Shown: positions 1 through 10,608, numbered from the stretch's first letter. The stretch: DNA of 64,000 bases from Erinaceus europaeus (GCF_950295315.1 NC_080171.1:34092361-34156360), one strand, 5' to 3'. Notes: generated by a model from the sequence alone, not told the origin. Made by a program: numbers and translations.

Positions 1-311
1 GATAGAAAGAATGAAAGTGGGTGATATGGATGAAGAAACTGTACAGATGTCAATCAGCATATCCACGTTACAGCCAACTCACATCCAAACCAGACTTGAG
101 ACTGGGAGCTACAAGAAGACTTCACTTTCTGTCTCTCATAAGTAGACTCTGACCAAAGTGGAGACTTGTTAGATAAAAGGACATTTTTATAATATTTTGA
201 ATGTCATATTCTTGTACTTAAAATTGGAGTATAGTCACCACTTTGAAATAGTCAAGGATATAAATAACATAGTATATGTATTTTCACCAAGGTTATCATT
301 GAGTTTTCTTT
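1..311. other. Single-copy-looking DNA, no gene
   Basis: AT-rich sequence at the left edge. I see no repeat family, splice-flanked open frame or RNA gene in it. Confidence 0.4.
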
Positions 312-437
312 TTGGTAGAGGGTGAGAAACAGAGAGGGAGACAGACACAGAAACACCACCTCACTGCTTGCATGGCATTTCTTGTGGTGACTAGAGGTTT
401 GAGCTCCGTCCTTGTGCATGACAAGCTGTGTGCTCTA
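312..437 (-). repeat. Degenerate tRNA-derived SINE
   Basis: Read on the minus strand this keeps the outline of the hedgehog SINE: a head-like segment near 400-437 and a GA-rich body (GAGAAACAGAGAGGGAGACAG near 325). It is strongly diverged, so it is an old copy. Confidence 0.45.
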
Positions 438-600
438 TATGGCCCAGCAATTCCACTCCTCGATATCAACCTAAGAGGACTGAAAATATGTGTTTCACAA
501 ACCCTGCCCACAAATGTTCAGAGCAGCAATATTCCTCATAACCAGAATGCAAGCATCAGTGCATACTGAATCACCATAATAGAATATTCCATTCATAAAA
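438..600 (+). mobile_element. Old L1 ORF2 3'-end fragment
   Basis: The sequence follows the C-terminal part of mammalian L1 ORF2 (GGCCCAGCAATTCCACTCCT, then a segment corresponding to the L1 'GCAGCATTATTCA' stretch near 521). The reading frame is destroyed. The right part, from 554, is also one arm of an inverted repeat with 3639-3742. Confidence 0.5.
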
Positions 601-653
601 TAATTGTATTGGCACCTGTAGATGAATTACATATGAGTATTAAAACATACTTT

Positions 654-960
654 GAGGGAGTCAGGCGGTAGCGCAGTGGGTTAAGTGCACATGGTGCGAA
701 GCACAAGGACTGGTGTAAGTATCCGGGTTCGAGCCCCCAGCCCCCACCTGCAGGGGAGTTGCTTCACAAGTGGTGAAGCAGGTCTGTAGGTGTCTGTCTT
801 TCTCTCCCCCTCTCTGTCTTCCCCTCTTCTCTCCATTTCTGTCTGTCCTATCCAACAACGATGACAACAACCACAGCAATAATAACTACAACAATAAAAA
901 ACAACAAGGGCAACAAAAGGGAAAATAAATAATAAGTAAATAAATATAAAAAAATAAAAT
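654..960 (+). mobile_element. ERI-type tRNA-derived SINE, near full length
   Basis: One of the best-preserved copies. The Pol III A box lies at about 667-684 and the B box GGTTCGAGCCC at about 725-735. Next come the CACCTGCAGG segment, a CT-rich block (about 795-850), a CAACAA-rich 3' part and an A-rich tail. The target repeat TAAAACATACTTT (641-653) recurs at 961-972 with one A missing, so this is an L1-mobilised insertion. The box structure would be recognised by TFIIIC, but transcription of this copy is not shown. Confidence 0.9.
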
Positions 961-974
961 TAAACATACTTTTA

Positions 975-1382
975 TTATTTATTTATTTATTTTAAAAAGG
1001 AGACATTAACAAAACTATAGGATAGGAGGGCTACAACTCAGCACAATTCCCACCACCAGATCTCTATATCCCATCTCCTACCCTGATAGCTTTCCTATTC
1101 TTTATCCCTCTGGGAGTATGGACCCAAGGTCATTGTGGGTTGCAGAAGGTGGAAGGTCTGGCTTCTGTAATTGCTTCCTGGCTGCACACAGACATTGACA
1201 GGTGGATCCATACTACCAGCCTGCTTCTCTTTCCCTAGTAGGGTGGGTCTCTGGGGAATCAGAGCTCTAGGACACACTGGTGGGATCGTCTGTCCAGGGA
1301 AGTCTGGTCGGCATCCTGCTGGCATCTGGAACCTGGTGGCTGAAGAGAGTTAACATACAAAGCCAAACAAATTGTTGAACAA
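975..1382 (-). mobile_element. 5'-truncated L1 insertion, long-3'UTR lineage
   Basis: The minus strand carries only the distal 3'UTR of the L1 lineage described at 1675-3101, ending in an A-rich tail (T-rich at 975-1000 on plus). A 13-bp TSD, AAACATACTTTTA, lies at 962-974 and 1383-1395. It landed directly at the 3' end of the neighbouring SINE and reused the same target motif. Confidence 0.8.
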
Positions 1383-1657
1383 AAACATACTTTTAAATTA
1401 AATTAAAAAAAATTAAATATATCGATCACTTGATAAATATTGATAATAAAGAAAATGTAATAAGCTAAAAAAAAGTATTTGTGTCCCACTGGTTGTGTTA
1501 TCTACTGGCCTTCACAGTATATTATTATCGCTATTAAAAAAAAATCTGCAGTTGATTTTGCATTTTAACTTTTCACTTATCTCTTGCATCTGTTTATTGC
1601 CTTACTGACTCCATATAACAACTGTTAGGAACCTGGGAAAACGCTGTTAGCTTCATT

Positions 1658-1674
1658 AGAAAAGTAAGGAAACT
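1658..1674. repeat. Target-site duplication, left copy
   Basis: A 17-bp direct repeat identical to 3102-3118. It brackets the 1.43-kb retroposon and defines its ends. Confidence 0.9.
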
Positions 1675-3101
1675 TAGTCAGCTTCTGTTGATGAGTGGGC
1701 TGACTAAGAAGATCTGAAAGGGAAACTAAAAGCAGGACCTGATCAAATTGTAAGTAGGGCACCAAAGTAAAAACCCAGTGGTGAGGGGTAGACATGTAGC
1801 TTCCTGGGCCAGTGGGGGGTGGGAGTGGGCGGGAGGGATGGGTCACAGTCCTTTGGTGGTGGGAATGGTGTTTATGTACACTCCTAGCAAAATGTAGACA
1901 TATAAATCAGTAGTTAATTAATATGAGAGGGGGAAATCAATTGTATGTCTCAAAGTTTCTCAAAAGACAAACTGAATCTTTTTAATATATAGGCTATGTA
2001 TTTGATATGCGGACTCTCTCAAAAGCCTAGACCAAGTAGATTAGAAGCATCCAATAGCACAGCTATATACAAGTTACTGGGTACTGTACAGCAAACCATA
2101 ACAAAGGGACTTTTCAAAGTTAACCCAATTAACAAATAATGTGATGATAACATTAACTATCGATTGTCTTTTCGAACCCTAAGACAGCAGGAACCTCACA
2201 TCTTCACTATAGAGCCCCTACTTCCCCCAGTCCTGGAACCCTTGGATAGAGCCCACTTTCCCGTATGCATCTCCCAATCCAAACCAAATAATATTGCATC
2301 CGCCGATCACAACCTAACCAACGCAACAATTGCCACCTCAACATGCTTCACCTCAGACTGTATCCAGAGACTTCACGTGTGGAATGACAACCCTTCAGCT
2401 TCATTACTCGGGTGAGACCTTTCCTTTTATAGTACACTCTAATTTTATCTCAGGTAGTTCACTTTCTAACAAAGTCCCATAATCTAGATATACACCAGTT
2501 TCTGTGAGAGAGAGCTTATGTGCACACATATCCATAAACTACTGCCAAATATATACCTGAAAGCAGAAGTACACTAGAGTTTGCAGTGAGTACCTCCCTA
2601 ACACTTCCTCTCCACTATTCCAAGCTTGGGATCCATGATTGCTCAACAAATTGTTTGGCTTCATATGTTAACTCTCTTTTCAATCACCAGGTTCCAGATG
2701 CCACCAGGATGCTGGCTAGGCTTCCCTGGATTGAAGACCCCACCAATGTGTCCTGGAGCTCAGCTTCCCCAGAGACCCACCCTACTAGGGAAAAAGAGAG
2801 GCAGACTGGGAGTATGGACCGACCAGTCAACGCCCATGTTCAGCGGGGAAGCAATTACAGAAGCCAGACCTTCTACCTTCTGCAACCCTCAACGACCCTG
2901 GGTCCATGCTCCCAGAGGGCTAGAGAATGGGAAAGCTACCATGGGAGGGGGTGGGTTATGGGGATTGGGTGGTGGGAATTGTGTGGAGTTGTACCCCTCC
3001 TACCTTATGTTTTTGTTCACTAATCCTTTCTTAAATAAAAAATTAAAAAAAAAAAAGATAAAGAACTTGATATGAAAGCCAAAAAAAAAAAAAAAAAAAA
3101 A
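1675..3101 (+). mobile_element. L1 insertion consisting of a ~1.4-kb 3'UTR
   Basis: A retroposon bounded by a perfect 17-bp TSD (AGAAAAGTAAGGAAACT at 1658-1674 and 3102-3118) with A-runs at 3040-3054 and 3079-3102. Its start resembles the 3'UTR of the full-length L1 at 11.2 kb (GCACCAAAGTAAAA at about 1759), so it is read as an L1 truncated within its 3'UTR. The remaining ~1.3 kb is absent from that element. The open frames inside (for example 2586-3023) have no L1 or host protein signature and are taken as chance. Confidence 0.7.
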
Positions 3102-3118
3102 AGAAAAGTAAGGAAACT

Positions 3119-3460
3119 ACAAGTTCTGGTAGACAAGTACCTGAAATAATAGAACTAGTTGTTAAGAGTTTGACTCAAATGTCTAGGATATCTGATGCCT
3201 TGCTTTATACTTTTTCTATTTTACAAGTTTGTGCCTTGTAATTAAGCTTCGCATAGAAAGGTAAGAGTCCTAATTTTACACTCGTCAATTGATACACTTT
3301 TTTTTTCCTTCCTGCTGCTGGGAGTCAGTAGTTTTCTTTAGCTCAGGATATGTTTGGGGGCCTGTCTGGTCATGTATACAATCAATCCTTCCCACTTCAC
3401 TGGTGGAAGCTTAGATCCTGTGGTGTCTTTCTTTTTGTCCCTCTCTCTCTATCTGAGCTA
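3119..3460. other. Mostly unassigned, with a SINE-like remnant
   Basis: The first 240 bases match nothing I recognise. From about 3360 to 3455 the plus strand resembles a decayed SINE body (CTTCACTGGTGGAAGC, then a CT-rich run). Confidence 0.3.
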
Positions 3461-3462
3461 GC

Positions 3463-3575
3463 TTTTTTTAAAAAAAATCTTTACTTATTTATTAATTGGA
3501 TATAGACATCCAGAAATTGAGAGGGAAGGGGGTGATAGAGAGGGAGAGAGACAGAGAGACACCTGCAGCAGTGCC
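3463..3575 (-). mobile_element. SINE fragment
   Basis: Minus-strand SINE tail and body (ATTGAGAGGGAAGG near 3518, GACACCTGCAGCA near 3558). The tRNA-like head is missing. Confidence 0.6.
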
Positions 3576-3638
3576 TCTATCTGAAAAAGCTGGTCTGGAG
3601 CAGTGAACCCCTGAAAACAACATTGTTTTTTAAATTTG

Positions 3639-3742
3639 AAAGTATGTTTTAATACTCATAAGTAATTCATCTGTAGGTAGCAATACAATTAAGTATTGTA
3701 TGAATGGAATATTCTGCTATGGTGATTCAATATGCACTGATG
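3639..3742 (-). repeat. Right arm of a ~100-bp inverted repeat
   Basis: This is the reverse complement of 554-653 with scattered differences, roughly 90% identical by eye. Similarity stops at CATCAGTGCATA on one side and AAACATACTTT on the other. Confidence 0.7.
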
Positions 3743-4711
3743 TTTCCCTGCACATTAAATCTCGAGTAACAGTTCTAGAATAACATCTAAAAAACAAAAT
3801 ACCAGCATAAGTTCTTTTTAAGAGGTACTGGGTTGGGTGATATTTTTGACTTTGGAGTATATTCCTAAATTTGACCACATTGGAAGGCAAAGAAAAGCTA
3901 TACTCCTGGATCCAAATTTGGTAGTGATAGTTCCTTTGATTATGCAAGGAGAAACAGTCAAGGTAGTGCCTTCTTGTGGGTTTTAGTGTATTTGTGAGGA
4001 AGAGAACTAACCCTTTGGACCTCCCCATTGCTGCGAATATACAGGAATCATAACCTGTCATTGACTAATTAGTGTTAGGCAAATTCTGAAGTGGGTTCAC
4101 TTACCTGAAGGTCCCAAGGTAGCACACCTTGCTGTGTCCATTCAGATGAGAGTATAAGCAGAGCTATCAGTGGTGTGTATCTTTCATTAAGAATATTCCA
4201 TTTATTCTGCTTTCCTTACACCACAGCTAATGGACTCAGTAGACTCTACTTATTCTGCCAATTTGATTAGTGCTGATCTGGTTATTTATAATTGCTGAAA
4301 AAAGCATAACATAGTTTTATTTGCAGTGTAGTTTATTATGCAATATTTAATTTTCTCTAGAAATAGAAGGAAATTGGAATATTCAAAATGACCGTATTAG
4401 TCAATGGCAGAGACACAAGTTAGAATTCTGTATATTCTGGCCATATGGACTATGGTTATCCTGATGTTTCCTAGTATAAGAGAAGAATATAATTATCCAT
4501 TATTTAGTTATCTTTGATAAATACAGACCTTTTGCTAGTCAGGGTCTAAAAAATATTGAATCTCATATTTTAAAAATTGAATATAATTTAATTTATTCCT
4601 AATTGTCAGGATACATTAATCCACAATCAAATATGTGATTCAAATCTATTATGAACACTGAGATTTGATTAAATGAAAAATACCTCTACATAAAATGTCT
4701 ATGAAATGCAT
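3743..4711. other. AT-rich single-copy-looking DNA
   Basis: No SINE, LINE, RNA gene or exon-like frame could be recognised on either strand across this 970-bp stretch. Confidence 0.4.
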
Positions 4712-5572
4712 CACATTTTTTATTGGGGGATTAATGGTTTATAGTAAATATAATTGTTGAGACATGGGTAAATTTTCTGTTTTCTACAAAACACTCTTTT
4801 TAAAATATTTATTTATTCTCTTTTGTTGCCCTTGTTTTATTGTTGTAGTAATTATTATTGATGTCATTGTTGTTGGAGAGGACAGAGAGAAATGAAGAGA
4901 GGAGGGGAGGAAAGAAAGGGGGAGATAAAGATATACACCTGCAGACCTGCTTTACCCCTTGTGAAGCGACTCCCCTGCAGGTGGGAGCCAGGGGCTCAAT
5001 CTGGGATCCTTACACAGGTCCTAGTGCTTTGTGCTGCCTGTGCTTAACCCGCTGTGCTACCGCCCAACTCCCTACTACAAAACACTCTTACCTCCAGCCT
5101 AGGTCTTCCACCATTATGCACCAGGACCTCCCTGCACCCCCAGTACCCAGAATACTTTGTTTTGGTGAAATACACCAAACCCAGTCCATATTCTACTTTG
5201 TGTTTCCCCTTTCTGTTCTTATTTCTAAACTGTCTATAAGTGAGATCATCCCATACTCATCTTTCTCTTGTAACCTATATCACTTAACATGATTTCTTTA
5301 AGCTCTATCCAAGATGAGGTAAAGATGACTTCATCATTCTTAATAGCTGAATAGTATTCCATTCTGTATATATTCCACAACTTTCTTAACCACTTCTCTG
5401 TTGTTGGACACCTTTGTTGCTCCCAAGTTTGGGCTGCTATGAACATAGGTATGCACATAGGTATGCACAGACCTCTTTGGATGAGTGTGTTTGGTTCTTT
5501 AGGATATATCCTCAGGAGAGGAATTTCTGGGTCATAGGGTAGGTCCATTTCTAGCTTTGAATCTCATTTTCA
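4712..5572 (-). mobile_element. L1 3' end, split by a SINE
   Basis: Minus-strand L1. The 3'UTR tail is at 4712-4798; the rest (5075-5572) holds the degenerate C-terminus of ORF2. A frame over 5246-5548 still reads typical L1 ORF2 C-terminal motifs (PEIPLLRIYPKEPN, WNIYRMEYYSAIKN). The element was interrupted at 4799-5074 by a SINE. Confidence 0.85.
4799..5074 (-). mobile_element. ERI-type SINE inserted into L1
   Basis: Full-length minus-strand SINE with a perfect 15-bp TSD, CTACAAAACACTCTT, at 4784-4798 and 5075-5089. It sits inside the L1 3' end and is therefore younger than it. Its head, with the A-box complement, is at about 5040-5065. Confidence 0.92.
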
Positions 5573-5734
5573 TTCTTCTTTTTTTACATAGATAGTCTTA
5601 AAACATTCCTGCTTTGATTTGGTACTTTCTGTTTTTTTTATATCATTTAAGTACAGGAGTTTCCATCATGCAGTTTGAAGATTCTGGGAGTCCTTGCTAT
5701 CCTTTAAGCTAGGGGTTAAGGGAAGCACACTTGG

Positions 5735-5878
5735 GTTTTCTCTAGATGCGTATGTTGAAGTTCTAATCCTCACTATGACTGTATTAGGAGATGACCTTTA
5801 TGAGGTAATTAAAATTAAATTAAGTCATAAGATTAGGATCCTAATCTGAGGCTGGTATGCTATAAGAGTGAGAGAATT
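5735..5878 (+). mobile_element. MLT1A-like MaLR LTR, 5' part
   Basis: The sequence ATGTTGAAGTTCTAATCC, then a GACTGTATTAGGAGATGA segment and a GGTAATTAAA segment, follows the 5' half of the mammalian MLT1A LTR. Its 3' end resumes at 7016-7068, so about 1.1 kb was inserted into it. MaLR LTRs are ancient non-autonomous ERVL-related elements. Confidence 0.6.
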
Positions 5879-6082
5879 AGGGTATATCACACCAAAGCAA
5901 AAGGCTCTGGGGAAGGAGATGAGAGGAGGTGAAGAGGGCCATGGAATCTTGGTACATGATGACGGGTTATGACCTAATTTGGGGGTGAGAATGTCCTGCA
6001 GACACCTTTCATTAGAAACTGTATCCATGTCAACAATAGTACTGTACCATTAACAATCCCAATACAATGAAAAAAAAAAAGG
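5879..6082 (+). mobile_element. 5'-truncated L1 3' end
   Basis: It starts with the L1 3'UTR landmark ACCAAAGCAAAAGGCTCTGG and runs to an A-tract at 6069-6081. It is inserted within the MLT1A-like LTR. Confidence 0.65.
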
Positions 6083-6144
6083 AGAAGGGTAATGGCTTTA
6101 GGAGGTAACTAAACCATTAGAGTTTTCACCTTGCCATGTGTTGA

Positions 6145-6745
6145 GACTGTAGATTCAAACTGCAGAACAACTTGGGAGCATTACTGATAGCACCAGGTGT
6201 TGGGCTAGCAACATGAGGGAGAGATATGACACTGGAACCAAGCTTGTGGTGGCAAAGCAATTCAAATCTTTATTTATCTGAATGCCCCAGAGTTGGGCAG
6301 TAGCACACCTGGTTAAGTCACATGGCACAAACTGCAATGGCTGGTCCACCTCTCGGTCTGCATGCCTGCCCTCCTCCAGCTCGGGACACAGAAAAAACCA
6401 GACAGAAATGGAAGTGGCTTGACAATACCATACATGGTTAGGAAAGGGGTGGAGAAAGGCAAAAGTGGCTGGGAATGGTATGGACCTCCCCAGCAACTGT
6501 TGCTAGGGGTTCAACTGGTAGGATTAGCAGTAGCCTTGGGGGAATTAGGAAGGAGACCTTTAGTCATTTGTAAGACAAAGCAGAAGACTGATATGTAGAT
6601 AATAAAAGGAATGCAGGGTGGAGCAGGCTTAATGTTTTAAGGAATGCTGGCTCCTGGAGGCGGGAAAATGCAGAGTGTTTTGTGAGGCAGGGAAGTCTGA
6701 TATGGTGGGCAACCTTTTGAGGTTCCTGTGTCCCCCTATTTTGCT
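6145..6745 (-). mobile_element. Probable solo LTR of an endogenous retrovirus
   Basis: On the minus strand this ~600-bp block has an LTR layout: a 5' part beginning near GAGCAAAATAGGGGG, a long pyrimidine-rich U3-like part, a poly(A) signal (AATAAAGATTTG on minus, about 6264-6275), then a T/C-rich U5-like end. No gag, pol or env sequence adjoins it. A SINE-head-like segment (about 6292-6345) is embedded between the U3-like part and the poly(A) signal. I did not find a clear TSD, so the ends are approximate. An unrelated repeat is possible. Confidence 0.45.
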
Positions 6746-7015
6746 CAACCCCTCCGTAGAGAGAGAGAGAGACTAACAGGAAGGACTCATCTCTCAGGTC
6801 AAGTCCTGCCAGGCTCCACCACATCCCCACAACCTCCCTACAACCAGGGATACTCATTGGATGGTGGAGTTGTGATGGAGTGTCTTTCTTCTTTGTATCT
6901 CTTTTTGTCCCTCTCTACTTAATGTCTCTCATGTTTGCTGTGTCATGCCTGTGTGAGTCCCTGTGCTCATTCCCTGGTGGTGTATTAAAAGGTGGGGAAA
7001 ACTGCAAAAAAAAAA
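6746..7015. other. Unassigned retroposon-like segment with A-tail
   Basis: It contains a short GA run (about 6759-6772), a CT-rich stretch (6880-6920) and ends in an A-tract at 7006-7019. It may be a decayed SINE or another retroposon inserted in the MLT1A-like LTR. Confidence 0.3.
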
Positions 7016-7068
7016 AAAATCTATTGTTGAAGTCACCCAGTCTGAGGTATTCTGTTATGGCCGTGTGA
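7016..7068 (+). mobile_element. MLT1A-like MaLR LTR, 3' end
   Basis: TTGTTGAAGTCACCCAGTCT followed by GAGGTATTCTGTTATGGC matches the 3' terminus of MLT1A-type LTRs. It pairs with the 5' part at 5735-5878. Confidence 0.6.
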
Positions 7069-8599
7069 GGAGACACAGACACTTTCTGTGTAAGAAGCTG
7101 AAATCCACAGAGGTGAGGTAACATATGGTATTGTTGGGTTGTTAGAAAATGCATTTTTTCATAGAAAAATACATCATGCCTTTCCCAACTTAAATATATA
7201 GAGAAACCAGAACTTGAAAACAGGTACGTCTGAATCTCATGATTCTCCTATCTAGAGTGCTCATTTATTTCTTGAAAAGTCTTAGCATTGAAAACTTCTG
7301 CAGGTATGGATTTCACAGGCAGATTAAAAGGTTGATGAAGTAGTGATGTACTGTGTGAAAATAGAGATAGTCAGTAGATGCTCCCCTCTAGCAGTTGTGG
7401 GTTGGATGTGATGAGTCTACAAAGTGAAGGACTTGAAAGCTACACTCCAGGAAGACTCGTGGTACTTAGTCCAAGAGAAGTAGAAAAGTGGGGCCATTGC
7501 AATGTCATCTAGAAAGGAAACTAGGGGAGAGAGGAGGAATTGAGCAAATCTAACAGCTCTATTGTCCTTGTATTCAGGCTAGGCAGAACTGAGACCTCTG
7601 GATACTGTCCAGGAAAGCAGACCTCATGTAGAAGGGTTTAAGATTTGATGAGAATTGGCAGCAACATTAACTGTTAAGGAGACTTCAAAATACTGCCAGT
7701 TAATTTAACAGCAGTCTCCTTTAAAGAAAAAAAAAAGTCACTGGTTTCCAGAGCCTTCATTTGTTCTGCTAAGCCAAGCTTATCATCACATTTTCCTCAT
7801 ATATATATGAAGAAATATATATATTGCTTTTCTGAACAATGCTGCATTTCATCAGTATTTTCTTTTTTATTTTTGGATGATAGAAACCTCTAATTTTTTC
7901 CCCTTCCCTCTTTACTTTAGAGGAGAACACTTAGAATTTGCCCTGGAGATACAATGTCTTCCAAATATTAGCTCAGGGAATAGAAAGGCTCTGAGTTGCC
8001 ATGTGCTGTTGTTTGCTGGAATAAATAATCATACAAAGGCCTTGCTCTTTTCATCCCTCTCTCTTTCAGAAGAGTTCAAACCAGGGTTATTTTCAGGTAT
8101 GTTCTTTAATCCAGTTGAAAGATACTGAATATCTTGACTTTTCAGTCTTGTTTTTGCTTTTTTCTTTTCCATTACCACATCTCTTTTTTATCTATTTTTT
8201 AAAAAAGGTTCTTGACCTCACTTCTTTATGTCTCTCAAACAATAGGAGCACTTCTGTGTTTGGGTATACACTTGTGTTTTTGTATGTGCCGCTGTGTATG
8301 TGTCTCTCTGTGTGTATTTGTGTCTCTATGCAGGATGGTCACAAGGTGTCTCCTTCCTTTAAATGTGACACTGATTGTACCATTGTTGAATTCCTAGGCG
8401 GTTACCACCCATAAGTATAATTGCTAAGTATTGATAGACTAGAAGCCAAGCAAACAGATGAACTACAAGGTGCATATCGAATGCAAGTAAAATATTTGCT
8501 CTCCACACCTATTGTCATTTAGAAGTAAATGCATAGAATGCTTCCACACTCTTGAGGAATAAAGGTTACAGCACACTGGGCTCAGTTTTCTCAAATGTT
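7069..8599. other. Single-copy-looking DNA, no gene
   Basis: Repeat-poor. It contains a short (TA)n stretch near 7800-7822 and a TGTGT-rich region near 8270-8330. The small open frames show no splice context or known domain. Confidence 0.4.
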
Positions 8600-9480
8600 C
8601 ATGTGTACACTTGCTTTTAAAAGCAGGTATTTCTTTACTGTTTTGGAAGAGTGAACACTTTACAAAAGCCTAATGTCATCAAAATTCTGCCCTTCCCTAT
8701 TCATCATACATTGCACTTGCCAAGTACGGATTAAGGCAGATTATTAACCTACTCAATTACAGTGGAACTCCTATGGAAATGTCTATTACAACTGCATTAA
8801 TATCTCATTAGTTCATCATGTTAATGTTATTACAATGGTTACCAAAGGAATTGGTGGTGATTGGTACCTAATTTTGAAGGGTTGTTGCCCCGAGCATCAC
8901 TGGGGTGGGAGGCCCAAGTGTAAAGGTGGAAATCTGCTTTCTGTCTTCTTTTCTTATGGAAAAAAAATAGCAAATGAATATTCTGGCAAAAACATGCTTC
9001 AGAGACAGTCTGCAACTCAAGATATAAATCTGTTTTGACAGGTGTAGTCATTATTCTCCTCATCCAGGATAGTATTATTCTTTTGTTTTAATGGCAAAGA
9101 TAGCAGGAGGTCAAACTGTCTTCATGTGAATGCATAAAAATGCAATAACAATTAGCTAATATAATTAAATTATTACTAATGCTAATTCCATGTCTGTGTC
9201 TTTACAATAAACATGTAGCTCTCCTTATTTACATCTTTCCCCAAAGGAGTGCAAATAGATTAAACCACTCCCACCTTTCCATTCATTAGCATACATTAAA
9301 AGAAATAAAGCATAGAAATTGATTGTGGCATTTTATAAGGGAAATTATTTCTCTGCAGTCTCATGTCTTTAATTTAATGGCTAGTCCTCCATGTTTTGAT
9401 GGGAAGGTTTGTACAGCCATAAATTCAGTTCAAGTTGCACAATTTTGGGTGGGTGTTAATCCTCATAGCTCCGGGGTCTC
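8600..9480. promoter_or_regulatory. Candidate conserved non-coding element
   Basis: A repeat-free 880-bp block in a repeat-dense window. It is unusually rich in TAAT/ATTA homeodomain cores, with runs such as CAATTAGCTAATATAATTAA near 9150, and includes ATTAGCATACATTAAA near 9284. No open frame has splice signals. The enhancer reading is inference from composition and lack of repeats; no conservation data were available. Confidence 0.35.
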
Positions 9481-9608
9481 TGGCTGAGGCTCTACACAGC
9501 AAATAAGAGCTGGTTTTCTAACTAACAAACAAACAAACAACCATGACTCTGTGTATGTACAATATCACTAAATTGCCTCCCTGGCTTAGTTTGTATTTTC
9601 TACTTTGA

Positions 9609-9629
9609 AAGACAGACAGACAGACAGAC

Positions 9630-9664
<35 letters not shown>
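9609..9664. repeat. (CAGA)n/(TAGA)n microsatellite
   Basis: A tetranucleotide array of CAGA with an internal block of TAGA. It sits at the tail of a decayed minus-strand SINE that extends to about 9790. Confidence 0.9.
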
Positions 9665-10019
9665 AAAACACTGACAGAGACCAAAGTAGCCCTCCACCGT
9701 GCATGTAGTTCCAACTATTTCCATCGTTAGAGCTCTCTTGTGGTGTTAGGGGTCAAACCAGGACTTTCCACATGAAAGACCTATAATTTGCCTGCTGGCT
9801 GACTTTAAGGAAGATATAAAGAGATATGAAGAAGATCAAGTTTCTTGTTGATGTATCTTTTTTTTAAATTTAGTTTAATTATTGGGGAATTAAATATCTC
9901 TGTTTTTTATGTTTCTCCTGTTTTCTACTTTTCACCTTTTGTCTTCTAAATGAACTTTAGGGAATTTGCTAGAGGAAGTACACATAGCTTCATTCTATTT
10001 GGCCATCTTGATTTTTAGA

Positions 10020-10400
10020 TTTTTCTTTTTCTTCTTTTTTTCCCCCCCTTCAAATCATTTTACAGGGGGTTATAATAGTTTATGACATAGTTGTTGACAC
10101 ATAGTTACAATTTTTCATCTCCCCAAAATAGATGCTGTCATACCACTTCCACTCCCAACTTAGGTACTTCTCTGCCACTGGGCATTGCATCTTCAGTGCC
10201 TCCAATATCTCTCTACTCACTCCATTGCTTCATTTTCCAGAGTCCTTTGCTTTGGTGTAATATACCACACCCAGTACAAGTTTCAACTTTTGTTTTTTTT
10301 CATTTTTCCTCATTTCCACTTATAAATGAGGTCATCTGGTATTTGTCCTTATCCTTTAAGCTCACCTCACTTGTCATGATTCCTTTGAGGCTCATTTAAG
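10020..10400 (-). mobile_element. Old L1 3'UTR fragment
   Basis: Minus-strand copy of an older L1 3' end. Landmarks are AGTTGTTGACACATAGTTAC, a CTTTGGTGTAATATACC segment, and the region before ORF2's end (TAAATGAGGTCATCTGG near 10323). It is diverged, with no usable frame. Confidence 0.6.
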
Positions 10401-10604
10401 AGGAAGCAAAAGAGAAGACCCTAACCATAATCCTAACCCTAATAAAATATATCATAAAGTATTAGCTAGGACCTGTCTGGCAGAGCTGAAGACCCACTAG
10501 AAAGTTTGTACATTCACTGGTGACTCAGTAATCTGGCTGTGGTGTTTTCATCTGTCTTGTCTAGCAGTTTGGATGCAGGTTTTTGGACAAGTTGCGGCTT
10601 TTGC

Positions 10605-10608
10605 TATA

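Noticed and set aside
2586..3075. Overlapping 145- and 149-codon plus-strand frames as possible genes
   Set aside because: They lie within a non-coding L1 3'UTR. Related minus-strand frames recur in other copies (21565-22180, 44394-44734, 61681-61961) with different breaks, following repeat identity rather than coding constraint.
6155..6496. 113-codon minus-strand frame
   Set aside because: It crosses the LTR-like element and the embedded SINE-head-like segment. No retroviral or host protein motif is present.
10418..10443. Telomere-like CCCTAA repeats
   Set aside because: Only about three imperfect units (CCCTAACCATAATCCTAACC). Too short to be an interstitial telomeric array.
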